A DNA stretch of 64,000 nucleotides. Source: Lentinus brumalis. Its lineage: Eukaryota; Basidiomycota; Agaricomycetes; Polyporales; Polyporaceae. Of the stretch, positions 23,702-36,020 are shown in pieces. The translations under genes were made by a program, and so were the position numbers. Within the stretch, counting starts at the first letter, position 1, and each line of letters starts with the position of its first letter. Below the pieces are notes generated by a model, which did not search any database, had not been told where the DNA came from, and was given only the letters and a program-made list of their open reading frames with translations. The stretch covers positions 310,001-374,000 of the forward strand of contig MARA01000018.1 in NCBI GenBank assembly GCA_001792895.1, read 5' to 3'.

Positions 23702-26142
23702 CTAGTACATGACGTGCCTCCAATGAGGCGGGTCATCATCGGGGCAAGATGTGCGTATTTCCTCGCATTTCTGTCGCTTTACGGGGTACAGGTCAGGGTG
23801 AACCTCCTTCGGAAACACCACCCCCGGAGCATACACGAAGTCCAGTTGGCGCCCTCCTAGCAAATCTGGGGCCCTGTCGTGCGCAGACCATGCAGATGTA
23901 CGCTGAAGCGCGCCGTCGATTATCGACAGCATCCTGTCGTATGACACTGCCTGTTCTGCTGCTGCTTGCAGGTTCTCCTCCGACATCTTCCCCAGGGCGA
24001 TTGACAGAGCAGCCTTCCTGCCTACCGTGACATATCGGACCAGTTCCTCCACATCCGGCTTCTCAGCCGGTGGTGATGTTTTTGGTGGCAGCCCCTGCTC
24101 GTGGCGTTTCTGCGCGAATGTCCGGGTAGTGTCCAGCTGGCGCAGGATGTTGTACCACAGACTGAACAAACCGCGCAGCTCGTAGAGCAGCGCTTGGATG
24201 GGATGACTCGTGTCTGCCTTGTCTGCGCCGTTGTGAAACTGAAGCGGCGTGCGGTAGAAGTTGAGTCCGATGGACGACATGAGCGCCACCTTCCACCAAC
24301 TCCATGGCTCGCGACGCGCACCATGGGCGCATAATCCCACCAGCGAGTCGAAGGAGTAGAAGATGCTGCGGACATATGTCTCCAGCCGCGGCTCGCAGTT
24401 GTTGTGGACGGAGCGCATGGCGTAGTATAGCATGATGAGGAAGAACGACTCTAGATCGCCGCGAAACCCTGAAGGGATATCGAAGGGGTTCGAACAATGG
24501 AAGGGCCAGGAGGTCTATCGGAAGGTATGGTCAGTACTGTACTCCAAAACGGTCGTCGTACTACTCACCAGTGACCTCGGCTTCGGAGGGTACGGCTGCA
24601 CAGAGCGCCCTTCTTGCACTCGGCATGCGAGGTCCCAGTCGATGAGAACACCTGTATAGTGCACGGTGCGCTTGCCATCGGCGTTGACGGACACTGATGG
24701 GCGGATCATGATGTTGGAGGGGTTAACATCGCGTTGCAAGTATCCGGCCTCGTAGGAAGCTCTGTGAACTACGCCGTATTCGTCAATGTCAGTCTACTGC
24801 AAAAAGACCGACACGACTCACTCCGTATACAGTCGCTGATGACCCTGAGCAGCTGGAAGCTGCACGTGAACTCATCCAGGGGAAGAAGCACCTCCTTCTC
24901 CACAAGCCTACAGTGCTGGAGTCGCTCGAAGGGGCGCGGCGTCTTATATGTGCCCTTGTCGTCGCGTTTGCGTTTCCGACGTACGTTCTCCTCCGAGTAC
25001 AGTTCCAGCCAGGTTTGGTGTCCTTCGATGTCGCCGTAACGGACAGCGGATGGCACCCCGCCCACGCCCCGCGACTGAAGGGTCCGCAAGATGTCGCCTT
25101 CGCTCTCGAAGTCGGCGGACAAGGGTCGCCACTTGTCCTTCAAGGTGACGAACGAGCGGTCGACGGGGTCGAGAGCAATGTAGACTAGGGTGCCGGTGCT
25201 GTGCGCATCTGCGATGTAGGTCGGCTTCCCGACGAGGTACTTGCGTCTCTCCGTGCCGACCTCCAGCGCGTAGCGAGGCCAGTCGTCTGTGAGGGAGTCG
25301 GCGAAGAGGCGACGCTGGTATGCGAACACGCATGGACCTGTCGAGGAGGGCTGACGATGATCGTTTTGAAAGGGATCCATCTCGCATGCGTCCAGATCGA
25401 TATCTTGACCGTCCTTGTCCTCCTTCGTGTCCTCCATCAGCGCGAAGTATGGCGATCCAAGGTCCACGGTGGATGCCGTGAGGTCCAGCCCGAGCTGTTC
25501 GTCCGTCATTTGAGAGAAACGCCACAGCAGTCGTACGAGCATTCCTGGGTCTTCCGCCATGGCGACATCCTTCGATACAATGGTTCCCGAACGGTCCCTT
25601 CGAAAGCAATACAGCCCTCCTTCGAGCAGATGTATCGAATAGATCCACCTCCTCGGCTGGCGAGCGAACACTTCTCGGACGACGGACTCGATGATGTCGC
25701 GTGCTCCGTCATTCGTTCGCCTGGGGTCGACCATCTCCAGACACACCCACACCCGGATCGTGTTCCAGTCGGGTAGGCTCCTGTGCGCTACGCGACCTCC
25801 ACTGTACAGTCCGAGACTAGGAACCACCGGACTGTCCTCATCGTGCGCATTGCGCTGGATGGACGCGTTGACCTTGTTGCCATTAGGCAGGGTGAGGCCG
25901 CTGAACACGCTTTCCTATGATCAGAGATTAGCCACGGTGTGCAGCAATGGCCTCGCCGACCCTCTTACTAGCTCGAACGCCAGCGCCTCCTCCTGACCCG
26001 CAGATTGAAACTGCTCGGCGATCCGGGCAATCGTCTGCTCGGCCCGCTTCAGGTCCAACGGTGATATTTGTGTAGTTGAAGGTGGTACTGGAAGGACGCG
26101 AGCTTCGAACGTCGCTAGATCCACTTCGAATGGGGACCTCAT
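23702..26142 (-). CDS. fungal-type protein kinase (FunK1), copy 3
   Basis: Four minus-strand exons (26142-25969, 25914-24822, 24759-24569, 24514-23702) join in frame to about 756 residues. It has the FunK1 order of blocks: a YIALDPVDRSFVTLKDKWR block, CRLVEKEVLLPL, the catalytic loop, then a DWDLA motif. The catalytic loop reads QRDVNPSN (about residues 431-438): the usual His is Gln, while Asp and Asn are kept. The GTW segment of copies 1 and 2 is replaced by a PFHCSNPF-type segment, so this is a more distant subfamily. Activity may be kept, because many active kinases tolerate changes at the HRD His. It is the parent of the broken copy at 8325-9621. The C-terminus ends shortly after a PDDDP stretch. 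Confidence 0.88.
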
Positions 26143-26159
26143 TCCGGCAGTGTGCTATG

Positions 26160-26640
26160 GAGGTATCCGGGAAAGGGTTCACCTCGCCGTGAGTTCGTCA
26201 CTGGTAAGGAGGAAAGAGGTGGGGAGTCGCCGCTCGTGACAGCTTCCACTTCTTATCTCATTTATGTCCCAGCTCCTGTCTGGCGGTGACGAAGAATCAG
26301 TCGGCAGTTCGTATCAGGCCTGAGAACGCACACGACCTACGTGGAATTAGCTCGACGCCGTTGGGACACATCACAACGGAGGTTGACCGGAGCCCCTGTG
26401 GCACGATGAGTTTCGGCCCATGATAGAGCAGCACTGTGGAACATACATACCGTATCACACTTGCAGTCTCCATGTCGGCATCCTCGCGAAGGGTCGATGG
26501 GCGGTGGTTGGCATTGGGCAACCAGTCCTGGACCAGGTAACATGCACAACAACAGCCGGAACACGGCAAGCATATCCATAAGTCACGGGTATCACGAATA
26601 GGTAGTGGTCGGCCATAAGTACCGCCGTCCTACTTACAAG
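26160..26640 (-). repeat. promoter block duplicated (inverted) at 8325-8790
   Basis: The upstream region of FunK1 kinase 3 is about 85-90% identical by eye to 8325-8790 in inverted orientation, with small indels. Homology runs nearly to the 3' end of the DENN gene. It marks the extent of the duplication that gave the FunK1 pseudogene. Confidence 0.8.
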
Positions 26641-26691
26641 GGGGTAACGCCGGACGAGCTCCTCATGATGCAGAGCGCGCAGCAGCCTGGG

Positions 26692-28770
26692 TCACCCCAG
26701 TCCGAGTATAAGTCCTACAAGGTCCTTCCATCCCCGCTTCACCAGCACCTGCGCCCCGCCGCCATACTCCTCCCCAAGCCATTCTACGAACCGCGCGTCC
26801 AACCCACTGAACGGCCCGAGCTCGAACGACATCACGTCCTTCGGCGTGAGCAGGACCAGTCGGGCGGCACTCGAGATCCCCCGTTCGCCCTCGGGGACTC
26901 TTGACGGGTACTGTGGTTTTCGTGTCTCTAAGAGCGTCGCAAGGCGGGACAGAATGGATGTCGTGTTCGTGTGGAAGACCTGGAGCAGCGCGAGCGTCGT
27001 CATAACCTGACGATCACGACGCGCATCGGCGCCGTTGTCCGAGCCCAACGCGCGTTCAGGCGGGTTGCCCCGCTCTCCAGGGATGTACATCCCCGCCGAC
27101 GGCGCCGGGACCTCTTCGGTGGTTACACGCGTGTCGCTCTTCCCACCAGCCCATGTCCACGCCGACATTGCACTCGGCCGCCGAAGAGCCCGCGAGGCCC
27201 GCCCGTTGGCGACGGTGCTCCCAGACGGCCTGCCCTCTATCCCCGATCCGAGCGTGCGGACGTACGACTGCGAGCGGGTCTTGGTGAGGTCGTCGTCGCC
27301 CTCGAGACGGATGCTGCCCCAGTTTTCTGCACGTCGAGGAGGCCCTGGATACGAAGGGGTAGAGTTGCGCCACGCGCCCATCCAGAGCCCGGCGCACATC
27401 ACGCACACGTCTTCGTAGACGCGCCAGACGTCTGTCCAGGCGGAGCTCGTGCTACTGCGCGGTTTGCCGCAGGAGTGGGAGGGGTCGCAGCACGGGTCAA
27501 GGCTGTCCTCGGAGTCGAGTTGCAGGAGACGTTCCAGCTCCGACCACTGCGTAGAGTTTCAGCAAAAGCCGGGGAGGAAATGGTTGTACGCACCAGCCGG
27601 ACGTCGCTCCATGTAAACCGCACGCCAGACAGCCTGTGGGAGGGACCCCATCCATTCGGTTGCTCGACTGGCTTGGGAACATAGAAGGCGGGTCGTGTGT
27701 TGGGGGTCGTGGAGCGGAGGTCGATGAGCAGGTCATAGTACGAGGGCTTGTCTAAGAAGATAGAGTCCGTTGTGCAGGCAATCCAGCCGCGGCCGGACTT
27801 GCTCTCGAAGTCGAGCTTGTCCAGGTCGTTCAGCGTGGCCATCCCGAGAACCTTGAGGGGGGCGGTGCTCTTTCCCTGCAGTCTCGGTGGCGGCTCGTCG
27901 TCGCCCTCGTCAAAGTCGTAGGCAGACACGAGCGCGCTGATCTGCTCCTCGTAGCAGGTGTCGGCAGCGACATGGCACAGGATGCAGGCAGCCTCTACAG
28001 GTGGGCGGGTGATGATGAGCACGCGTCGCCGCCCGAGAATGTGCTTGTACAGCGTCAGGGACGAGGGGCCGAGGATGCGCAGGAGGTGGGGGAGGTGCGT
28101 GGTAGGAGCGCAGTCCGACCGAGAGCCCTCGAGCTCTGAGCCCCAGCCCTCCCAGGTGCCCGAGCTACTGTCGTCACGCACCTTGCGCTCCTCGAAGAAC
28201 ATGCGCGCGGGCTCCCAGTCGCTCTCCAACGGCTCCAGCGTGTCGCGGTCCTCCATAGACGTGTAGATGTCGTTCACGAGCTCCTTGAGCGCAGCGACGT
28301 GGCGCCAAGGACGAGCGCGGGGAGACTTGGCGAGAAGGATGCCCAGAGACGAGAGGCGGAAGCCGCGGTGGCCGTCCTCGGACGTCCGCCGCCTGCGGAA
28401 CACGCAGACGCCGTGGTGGTCGTCCTTGGTGAAGTAACTGCGCGGTGGACGACTCAGCAAGCAGACGCACGGAAGAAAAAAAACGCACACTACATCCCGC
28501 TCAACCGCGTGCAAGCCACTGGGCAGACAGCTGAACTCGACATTCGAGAGGTCCAAGTCTGCGCACCAAAGGTGTTCAATCACGCTCCCGCAGCATCCTG
28601 GACAGTCGTACCCTCGGAGATCTTCAGAGACCAATCTATAACATTGCCCTGCGTTCTGTGAAAGGATGTGTGGAATATGGCGACTGCGCGGGTGTCAGCG
28701 TACGCGGAGAAGACGGCAACGACATGGGCTTACTCAAATCTTGAGGAGTTCGGTCGTCCGTAGAAAGCAT
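26692..28770 (-). CDS. DENN-type protein, DUF4484/LCHN-like (intact copy)
   Basis: Five minus-strand exons (28770-28734, 28683-28612, 28558-28489, 28437-27594, 27546-26692) join in frame to 625 residues. Family blocks are visible in order: IFHTSFH and NVIDWSLK near the start, FSCLPSGLH, YFTKDDHHGVCVF, SSLGILL, HILGRRRVLIITRPPVEAA, then WIACTTDSIFLDKP and FTWSD before exon 5. Exon 5 has an acidic and Ser-rich middle and a C-terminal helix-like segment. Members of this group are DENN-domain proteins linked to Rab regulation and late secretory traffic; the precise partner is unknown. The start is the ATG just before STDDRTPQDL; an upstream GTG-led frame is rejected. Exons 1-4 are repeated four more times to the right as broken copies. 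Only about 176 bp separate the start codon from segment E0. Confidence 0.82.
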
Positions 28771-29789
28771 GGAAAAGCGCGCGCACAGGCCGCGACTGCA
28801 AGCTATACAGCTGTCTACGTCGCGAACAAGGTCGTCAAGGTCGTCAAGAGCGTCGAGGGGGTCGTCGAGATGGTCGTGGTCGTCGGCAGAGACAGCGCCC
28901 TCGAAACGCCGACTATGCACTGCTGACTAAGCCATACTCGCCCAACTCTCCGTCTGTTCTTTGCACCCTGAAACCCCTCCTTGCTCGCCCCTCGCCCTCG
29001 CACAGTGAGTCCCTCGGTTGGTGTCTAGTAGTGCTCGCCTGTACGTCGCGTAGTCCAATGCATCCCTCGTGCCCCCTCTTGCACGCCCCCCACGCTCTGC
29101 CCCGCGCCCACCTTCCCGCGCCGTCGTCTCGCATCAAGTGCACCCGCCCTGCGACTGGCCCGTACTACCAACGCAGGTGAGTTCCCATTGACTGCGTATG
29201 TACATGTACATCCCAGCCCTTTCCGCGACACCCGCCCATCCACGCTCCTCCTTCCCTCCGCCCGAGAGATTCGCGTCGCTGCCTTCGCCCGCGCTCGACG
29301 CAGCCCTCCATGCCCGCTCACCAAGTCCCGAGTGCGCTCTCCGCCCCCGCCTCTGTCCCTCACTCACTCTAGCACACTCACACCCCGGCGGTCCTCCAGA
29401 GCACACGGCGTACGCATCACGGCCGGCTCGAGATGCCCCCATTGAGCTGCTTCGACGTCGCGCACGCACTCGTGCACCAGCATCGTCTTCGCTGCCGGCC
29501 CCGACGCGTCCTGCCACCGCCCACCATGCCTCACCAGCTGCCCGTCATGCGAAACGAGGCCCGCGACAAGCGGGAGCACCCTTTCAGTCCGGCTTCTAGC
29601 CTCGACCGCCGCGGTGACGCGACTCGATCACAGCGCAAGTCCTCGCACTCGCACTTACGAGCCACGCAGCGCACCCGTCCCTCTTTTACGCACGACACCT
29701 CGGACGGCATGTACCAAGCCCGAGGAACGATTCGCGCACGTTGCGCTGCGCTCGGGCAAAGATCAACACTTCGTCAAGACCGCGCTCTC

Positions 29790-30850
29790 AGCGCTGACCC
29801 CGACGCGACTCGCCATACCTCGCTCCAGCCCCGACGGATCGCAGCGAATACTTGCACACAGCCTACTCGAACACCAACCAACGTGCAGCGACTGTCTCAG
29901 CCCCGTCCGAGGACGTCTGAAATCGGCCGTTCGGGCGGATTCCATTGCTGTCCGCCGCCCCACCGACTTCGGGCGACAACAGCACCCCGCAGGCTCAACC
30001 AATCCGCGCGAAACGTCAGGTACGGCATCCGTACATCCCGAAGAGTGCACCACGCGTGTTTCGCGGCGGTCCGTCGCGTTCTCAAAAATCGCCATGGCGC
30101 AAGTTTCAGCGCCCGTCCCAACTCGAACCCGACATATCCCGCCCCGGCAGCGACGGATTGCCGCGAATCCTTGCACACAGCCTACCCGAACCCCAGCAAT
30201 TTGCAGCGGCCGTTTCAAGCCCGGCAGAGCAGGTTCAAAATCGGGCGTTCGGGCGGATTTCATTGCTGTTCGCCGCCCCGCCCACTTCGGGCGACGACAG
30301 CGCACCGAGACCCCGACGGATCGGCGCGAAACTTTGGGGACGATGTGCGTGCACCCCGGAGAGTGTACCCCGTGCGTTTCGCGCCGATCCGGCGAGGTCG
30401 CAAAAGCCGTCCATGTCGCGTCCACGGCCCGCACGCAGACTCGTCCCCGGCATATCTCACGTCAGCGCCACGGACGAGCAGCGACGCCTCGCACACACAC
30501 TGCTGGTGTACAAGACGACGTGCAGCGGCGGAGGCAGCCGCGTCCGGCGAGGTTTCAAGAACGACTTTCGGCCGGGTTCATTGCTGTGGCTGGTACGCAC
30601 TTCGGGCGCGAACAGCGCACTGGGACCTCAACGGACCGGTACGAAACCTCGCAGGCGGAATGCGTGCACCCCGGAGAGTGTGCTGCGAACGTTTCGTGGC
30701 GGCCCGGCGAGGTCTGGAACTCGGCCCTCGTTGCGGCCCTCGATGCGGACGCGGACTCGACTTGCGATAACTCAGCAACTGGTCGACGGACGCCCTCGAG
30801 ACTTGGCACGCTCACCAGACGACTCGAGTCGCGTCACCTCGACACACGCA
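29790..30850. repeat. ~320-bp tandem repeats in E0
   Basis: Three clear units and a partial one, phased by the motif cattgctgt near 29940, 30259 and 30580 and by recurring gcgtgcaccccggagagtgt-like sequence. Units are about 70-80% alike by eye. All three plus frames are open over about 29945-30770. Confidence 0.8.
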
Positions 30851-33800
30851 CGTACGGCTCTCGACGACACACGCATACCGGGGACGGCGCCGTGTCGCGT
30901 CGGTGCGGCACCGCACCGCACTCGGTGTTTGTGTGGTTTCATGTATTTCGCTGCGCTCCGAAGGAGTTCTCACTCCTACTGGACGGCCGGGGACGCTGGT
31001 CGCGTCTGTATGGGACTCGTACGGTACGAAGCGTAGAATTACGACTTGTACTTGTGTACGTACTCACAGTTGTAGCACTGCGCCCGCGCGGCGGACAATA
31101 TATCTTCGTCTTCACTTGTGTTCCGGCGGCCTCTCGCAGCCCTGGACGTCTGCAGTGAGCGGCCGGTCGCTTTCGAGCCGGGACGCGTGATGGGACGTAC
31201 GGAGGATGGGCTCGAAGGCTCGAGAGTCGAGAGCGTGCACGGAGCTGCATGGACCCTCGGTGAGTGTTGTTCTACTCGTCGTGGTTTCTGAGTCGCTGAC
31301 GTACCGAGTTCATGCAGGCGGTCCTTCGCGGCGTCGTGCAGCGTTGTCCGAGGCGTCGGGCAACCCCGAGCTGAAGCACACGCAATCAGAGCGTCAGCAT
31401 GAGTACTCATCGCGAGACTGGACGTACCAAGTTGTCGGTCTGGGATGCCTCGACCGGGCCAATCACCGGCACTGCGTACTGACGGGCGATATGTCGTCAG
31501 TGTCCGATGAGTCCGAGCGGCGAGAACTCACCTAGTGTTCTGTTGGGTACTGACAGAGAGTCGCCTCGGAGGCGGACAGTTTCGATCTGCGCGGTCTAGC
31601 ACGCCTCGGTGAGTGCAAGGTCAAACCTTCATGAAGCGAGCAACACTGACGTACATACCTAGCGAAGTGATGATAGCGTCGCAGACATCCGCCCGGGCCC
31701 GGGCAGAGGAATTCAGGAGCGAGCCGGCCCGATGAGTACCAAGCCGTGCAAGCTACCAACAAGTAAGCATCCCGGAAAGCGGCTAGGTGGGCGTACCTTC
31801 AAGGCTGCGCATGAAGCTGGCGACTCGTTCGCCTTGCATACCGGCTGCTGGCAGCCTGCTGCTATGAGTCTGCGTTCGTACCTCCAAGAGGACGGCTCCC
31901 CGGGCGTGCGCGCCATCTAGGAGCAAGGCCGGGTGAGTGCAGCTCCTGTCTAGAGGGATGATTGCCATACCTGACAGGTCGTTCACGGCATCAGCGTCGG
32001 AACGAACCGGCGATTGTGCACTGCTGCTGCATCACGGGGAGTGTTAGCAGGGGCGGAGTGGACACAGGGTAGCACAGCGTTAGCGTACGCCGCCGGCGTC
32101 CCGTGGTATGTGATCGTCATCTCACGCTTGGATGGATCTGTGAACATTAAAGAGAACTGCGTGCAGCAAGACAAAAGGACATACCTTCATTGTGCCGGCT
32201 CTAACACGTCCCGGGCAAGATCGACGGCATCAGACGGCTGCAACAGTCAGGCTCAGGTCAGAAGTCTGCAGACGAAGGCCGACGACGTACCTCAAAGCGT
32301 TCAGCGACCTCCGAGTGACCGTGACCGGTAGTAGAGAGCTGTCATTGCGTAAGCAGCTGGATCGCCGACATTGCAAGCGACCGAGACTCACCAGTCTTCC
32401 CATCTGCAACGGGCCGTCTGTGATCTCGGCTGTTGTGTACATGGAGGAGGAAGGACACGGCGAGCGGCAGGGGCGCGAGCACGGAGTAGCCGCCGGGCTG
32501 TGTTGCCGAGATAACGATCTGCGATGCGCCGCCCAAGTCAGTCTCTCCTCTCGTCCGGCCACCGTGCATGCTAGACTGGCGTACCTGACATGAAGCAGCC
32601 GAATCCGAGCTGACCTACGGCAAGACGTTCATGATAGTCGAAGCAGGGATGTCGGAGTGCAGGAAGAACGAGGAGAGCAAGGAGCAACAGCTGCCGGCCA
32701 AAGACGGAGACGGCGCGCAAGAGAGGGACATCGCGTGCAGTGCCGCCGGTCTGAGCAGGGGAGCAGGATATGAGTGGATGGAGGGCGGAGAGGGGAGAGG
32801 GATGGGGGATGGGGACGCGTCGAGCTGCCCGGGTACTTGTACCCCGCGGGCAAGCGGTCCTCTCGGGTGCATGGAAACAACGGTCTCCCGACGTGCGGAG
32901 AGCGCGGACGAAGGTAAGCACTACTTCGTATGCTGCACGTCTTACGCGCTGATGTGTTCCTCCGTCAGCCAACCAGCGCGGGACACGGGTCAGGCGTGCC
33001 CGGGCATGGAGATGCCCAGAGTGCAGAACAAGGGATAGCGCGTTCTGCGCATGTTCTAGCCTCGGGTGCGTGCGTGACTCAGCCTTCGGGTATCTATATG
33101 GGCGCTTTATGGTGATGGTTGCGGTATCTGCGTCCGCTCGCGTCGTAGAGTCGGAGATGTGGGGCAGGAGGAGAGGGTGACGGGCTCTTGCAGTAGTGCG
33201 GGTGATTTCCCATGTTTCCGGCAGAACGCGGCCGTATACCTCGCTTGCTGGCAGTCTGTCGGTGCTTGGTAATGTATTGTAATTTTGATAGCTCGGGCTC
33301 CGTACTTTCTATGCTCGAGCTCGTCAAATCCTGCATGTTAGCTCAATTTAGATGATTTCCGCTACAAAGACTCAAACTGTCCATGAACATGCCTGTGTAT
33401 CAAGCATCTTAATCCTCCATAGCTGAAAGAAAGGCTCGCAAATTTTCTTTGAACTCTCTGCAGAGGGATTTCATCTGTACAAAGTGCGAGCGCGAAGCGG
33501 CAGACAAGCGCTCGGAGGTAGCGCAAGTTTGCGCCGAATCCGGTACATGTTTCCCGACTACCATCTGGTTCCCGCGCTCGCTTAACCTCCCGCTTGACAC
33601 TCTAGTTTACATGATACTATCTGGGGCGTACACGAGCGGATGCGCGGCCCTGCGCTGGGACAACACGCAAAGGTCAGTGATCCATCATCCCACTGGGCTG
33701 AGAGACTAATGTGACATGTCTCGATCATTGTGGTATGTCTAGAAGCCGACAGTGAACTGTGTACACTGACTCCGCTTCATAGGCAGCTCTGCATGCCACC

Positions 33801-34061
33801 CGGGTCCTGAAGACTTGACATGCACCGAGTGGTGTCCATGGCACGGGGATTACAGGCAAGATTGACAAATCCGCGCTGGCCGCGTCCCATCATCCAAGAG
33901 CAATATTGTGCGGGTACCCACGCACCAGTGGCAACACTGCCCGCTAAACCCTGAACGTTCGTCTCTCGGTACCAGTTCCCTGGCTCATGAGCGGCCTCGG
34001 CGGTCACTCGTTGCTCCCCAGCTTCAGCTTTCCCCCCATCTGCCTTCCCCTCGATGTCTTC

Positions 34062-34801
34062 ATGGCAGACGCGTACCCTCCTCCCACCCAAGCCGAGCTC
34101 AAAGTCCCAGCGGAGATCCGGAGGGTGTGGGCGCAGTATCGGACAGCACGGGACAGGCTACGGGCGGAGCTTCGAGCGCGAGTGAACTACAGACTCAGTG
34201 AGCACTGCAGCACCTTCTCCCCCCGCCGGGCTCTTGCTGACGTGACACAGCGAAGCTGACGGGCATCCAGGGCGCATCCATGCACTGGACAGACGAGGAC
34301 TTTCTGTTCTACGTCGTGCAGGTGTATGGGTGCGCGCTGCTTGGTTGGCCGGCTGACCTCCCGTTCCAGAACATCAGCTCGCTGGAAGGTGGTGTGGTGC
34401 CGCTGCTGCGTCTTCTGAAGCTGTGGAAGACAGGCGAGCTCTGTCTCGTGAAGCTGAACGAGGCTGACAGCCTGAAGGCGATCAACGAGCCGTGGTGCTT
34501 CCTGCCAAACCCTGCGCTCCGTGCAGCGAAGAAGCCGCAGCCAGACGCTGTTCCTGACGTCCCCCAGCATGTTCTGCACCCCTACGACCTCCATATCATC
34601 GCCGGGCCGTCCTCCGCGCCTTCCGCCGTGGACATCCCGCCCATCCGCCAGCGCCGCCAGCGTTCAGACACGAAGCGGCCGCACCGCCGCGAGCTGCGGT
34701 ACAAGCGCGGGGTGCAGACTCCGGTGCACGTCTATGAGGCTCCTGTCGAGTTTGCACAGTTCACCATGTCCTCTGTAGCGTTCTCCGAGTATCCTGTGTA
34801 G
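34062..34801 (+). CDS. 228-residue basidiomycete repeat-associated protein, copy in E0
   Basis: Two exons (34062-34197, 34251-34801; intron 53 nt) give 228 residues. The N-terminus has a charged helix rich in Arg (residues ~15-43). After it comes a domain with the pattern VxVYGCxLLGWPxDLPFxNxS, then a short spacer and a W-x-x-G-x-L-x-x-V-K-L end. I know this Gly-Trp-Pro pattern from many-copy hypothetical proteins of Agaricomycetes, with no known function. The C-terminal part is Pro/Arg-rich with RRQRSDTKRPHRR, a likely nuclear targeting stretch. An in-frame ATG at 33987 would add 25 residues. No transposase or nuclease motif is visible. Confidence 0.65.
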
Positions 34802-35832
34802 TGTCAAATATATGTACATGTTTTCTATGAATGCACGATGCAAAGTCGGCCGCTGTGACCATGGCAGACCACAGGGCCCTGGATCAAGGCACCCACCAAT
34901 CTCCCTGCCGCTTGGTTGCGCATCCGAGGCGCGGCAATAAGAGACCGTTTGCTGGACAGGCTCAGAGGACGGACAGCTCTGCATTTCTGCATTTCCTTGC
35001 AGTCCCAGGTTAACCACAGTAGAGTACATAGCCTCCTAGACATCCTTCAGCAAACAGGACTCTAGCTGGTAGGTTAGAATTTAATCATTGGGATGGACTG
35101 GATGCTCAATGCCGTGCCGTCGCGGTTGCCATATGAAGGGAATGATGCGGCGAACATTCAACATGCTGCCGAAGCGAACACCAAATCACACCACCTACCT
35201 CTTGAATTGCACACGTTTGCTGCCGCCGAGGTCTGCGGCATGCGGCACGTTCACAGTATCGAGGAAATACACGCACAAGCCATGCTCACCCAGCGTTCAA
35301 GGAGTACATACGCAGCTCAAGGACGCCCACCGCAAACCACGAACCTCGATCACGGAACAACACCGCTGATCGCCGCGACACCGCCCAAGTGATGCGACGA
35401 ACATCCACTGTTGCCGAGTATTGCCCAAGCGACCATGCGTCGTGCACCTCTCCCCCCGAAATCTGAAAGCCTTGCACTCTCAAGCCCTCAAAGCATAGCT
35501 GTGTTCGGGGCCAGGAGATATATTGCTGGAGCCTCGAGTACATACAACAGAGGCCAAGGACGGAGGACGGCTCGAGCCTCGAAGGGCGTACTTCAAAGAG
35601 TTCATATTGCGCACGCAGATCGCCGTCATAACCGCGGCAGAGTGAAGCGACAAATATTCCCATAGCCATATGAGGCGCCATCCAGCTCCTCGAGCCCTGC
35701 CCTTTCGAGGTGTGCAAGCCACAGCTGTAGGAAGGAACAAGATATATTCTCGACCTCGAGTACACAACCAAGTTCGAGAACACCCACCTCGACGGACGGA
35801 CCTACCTGTCCACCGCACCTACCTGTCCTCTC

Positions 35833-35889
35833 CTCCACTCTCCGCTGAACTCTCCACTCTCCGCTGAACTCTCCACTCTCCGCTGAACT
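35833..35889. repeat. 19-bp minisatellite, 3 units (E0)
   Basis: Three perfect head-to-tail copies of ctccactctccgctgaact, about 130 bp before the join with S1. Confidence 0.9.
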
Positions 35890-36020
35890 CTCTAAGGATT
35901 TGTCTGCTCCCCTGGCAGGCCTCCTCCGCACCGCGGCACCCGCATCACCGCCGCCGCTTGCCGATCCGAGCCCCGCAGAGCGCGTACTGCTGCGCGTGAA
36001 GGGTCGCAGCCGGGGTACGC

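Larger units (their letters stand above)
28947..36020 (+). repeat. segment E0 (7.07 kb)
   Basis: First E copy. From left to right: GC-rich sequence with several splice-like motifs (28947-29790); ~320-bp tandem repeats (29790-30850); a 2.2-kb stretch with possible but unresolved short exons (31000-33050); a G-rich run near 32800; AT-richer spacer (33060-33990); the two-exon 228-residue gene (34062-34801); spacer; and a 19-bp minisatellite (35833-35889). It is the most diverged E copy compared with E1 and E2. Confidence 0.85.

Noticed and set aside
28771..28920. Longer DENN N-terminus starting from a GTG at 28920
   Set aside because: GTG is not a normal start in fungi; the in-frame ATG at 28770 gives the N-terminus expected for the family.
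29790..30850. CRISPR-like array
   Set aside because: The genome is eukaryotic, and units are 320-bp tandem repeats without short identical repeats and unique spacers.
29433..31158. Arg-rich open frames of 445-514 codons in E (and equivalents in E1-E3)
   Set aside because: They overlap each other in three frames, follow the tandem repeat and have no recognisable domain; reported as repeat structure instead.
33449..33709. 86-codon frame with CTKCEREAADKR in E0
   Set aside because: The C-terminal part changes between E copies because of an indel, and an equally open minus-strand frame exists; coding status undecided.
28947..36020. Segment E as an LTR, DNA or Helitron transposon
   Set aside because: I found no terminal repeats, target-site duplications of usual size, or transposase, reverse transcriptase or helicase motifs, so a mobile-element call is not supported.
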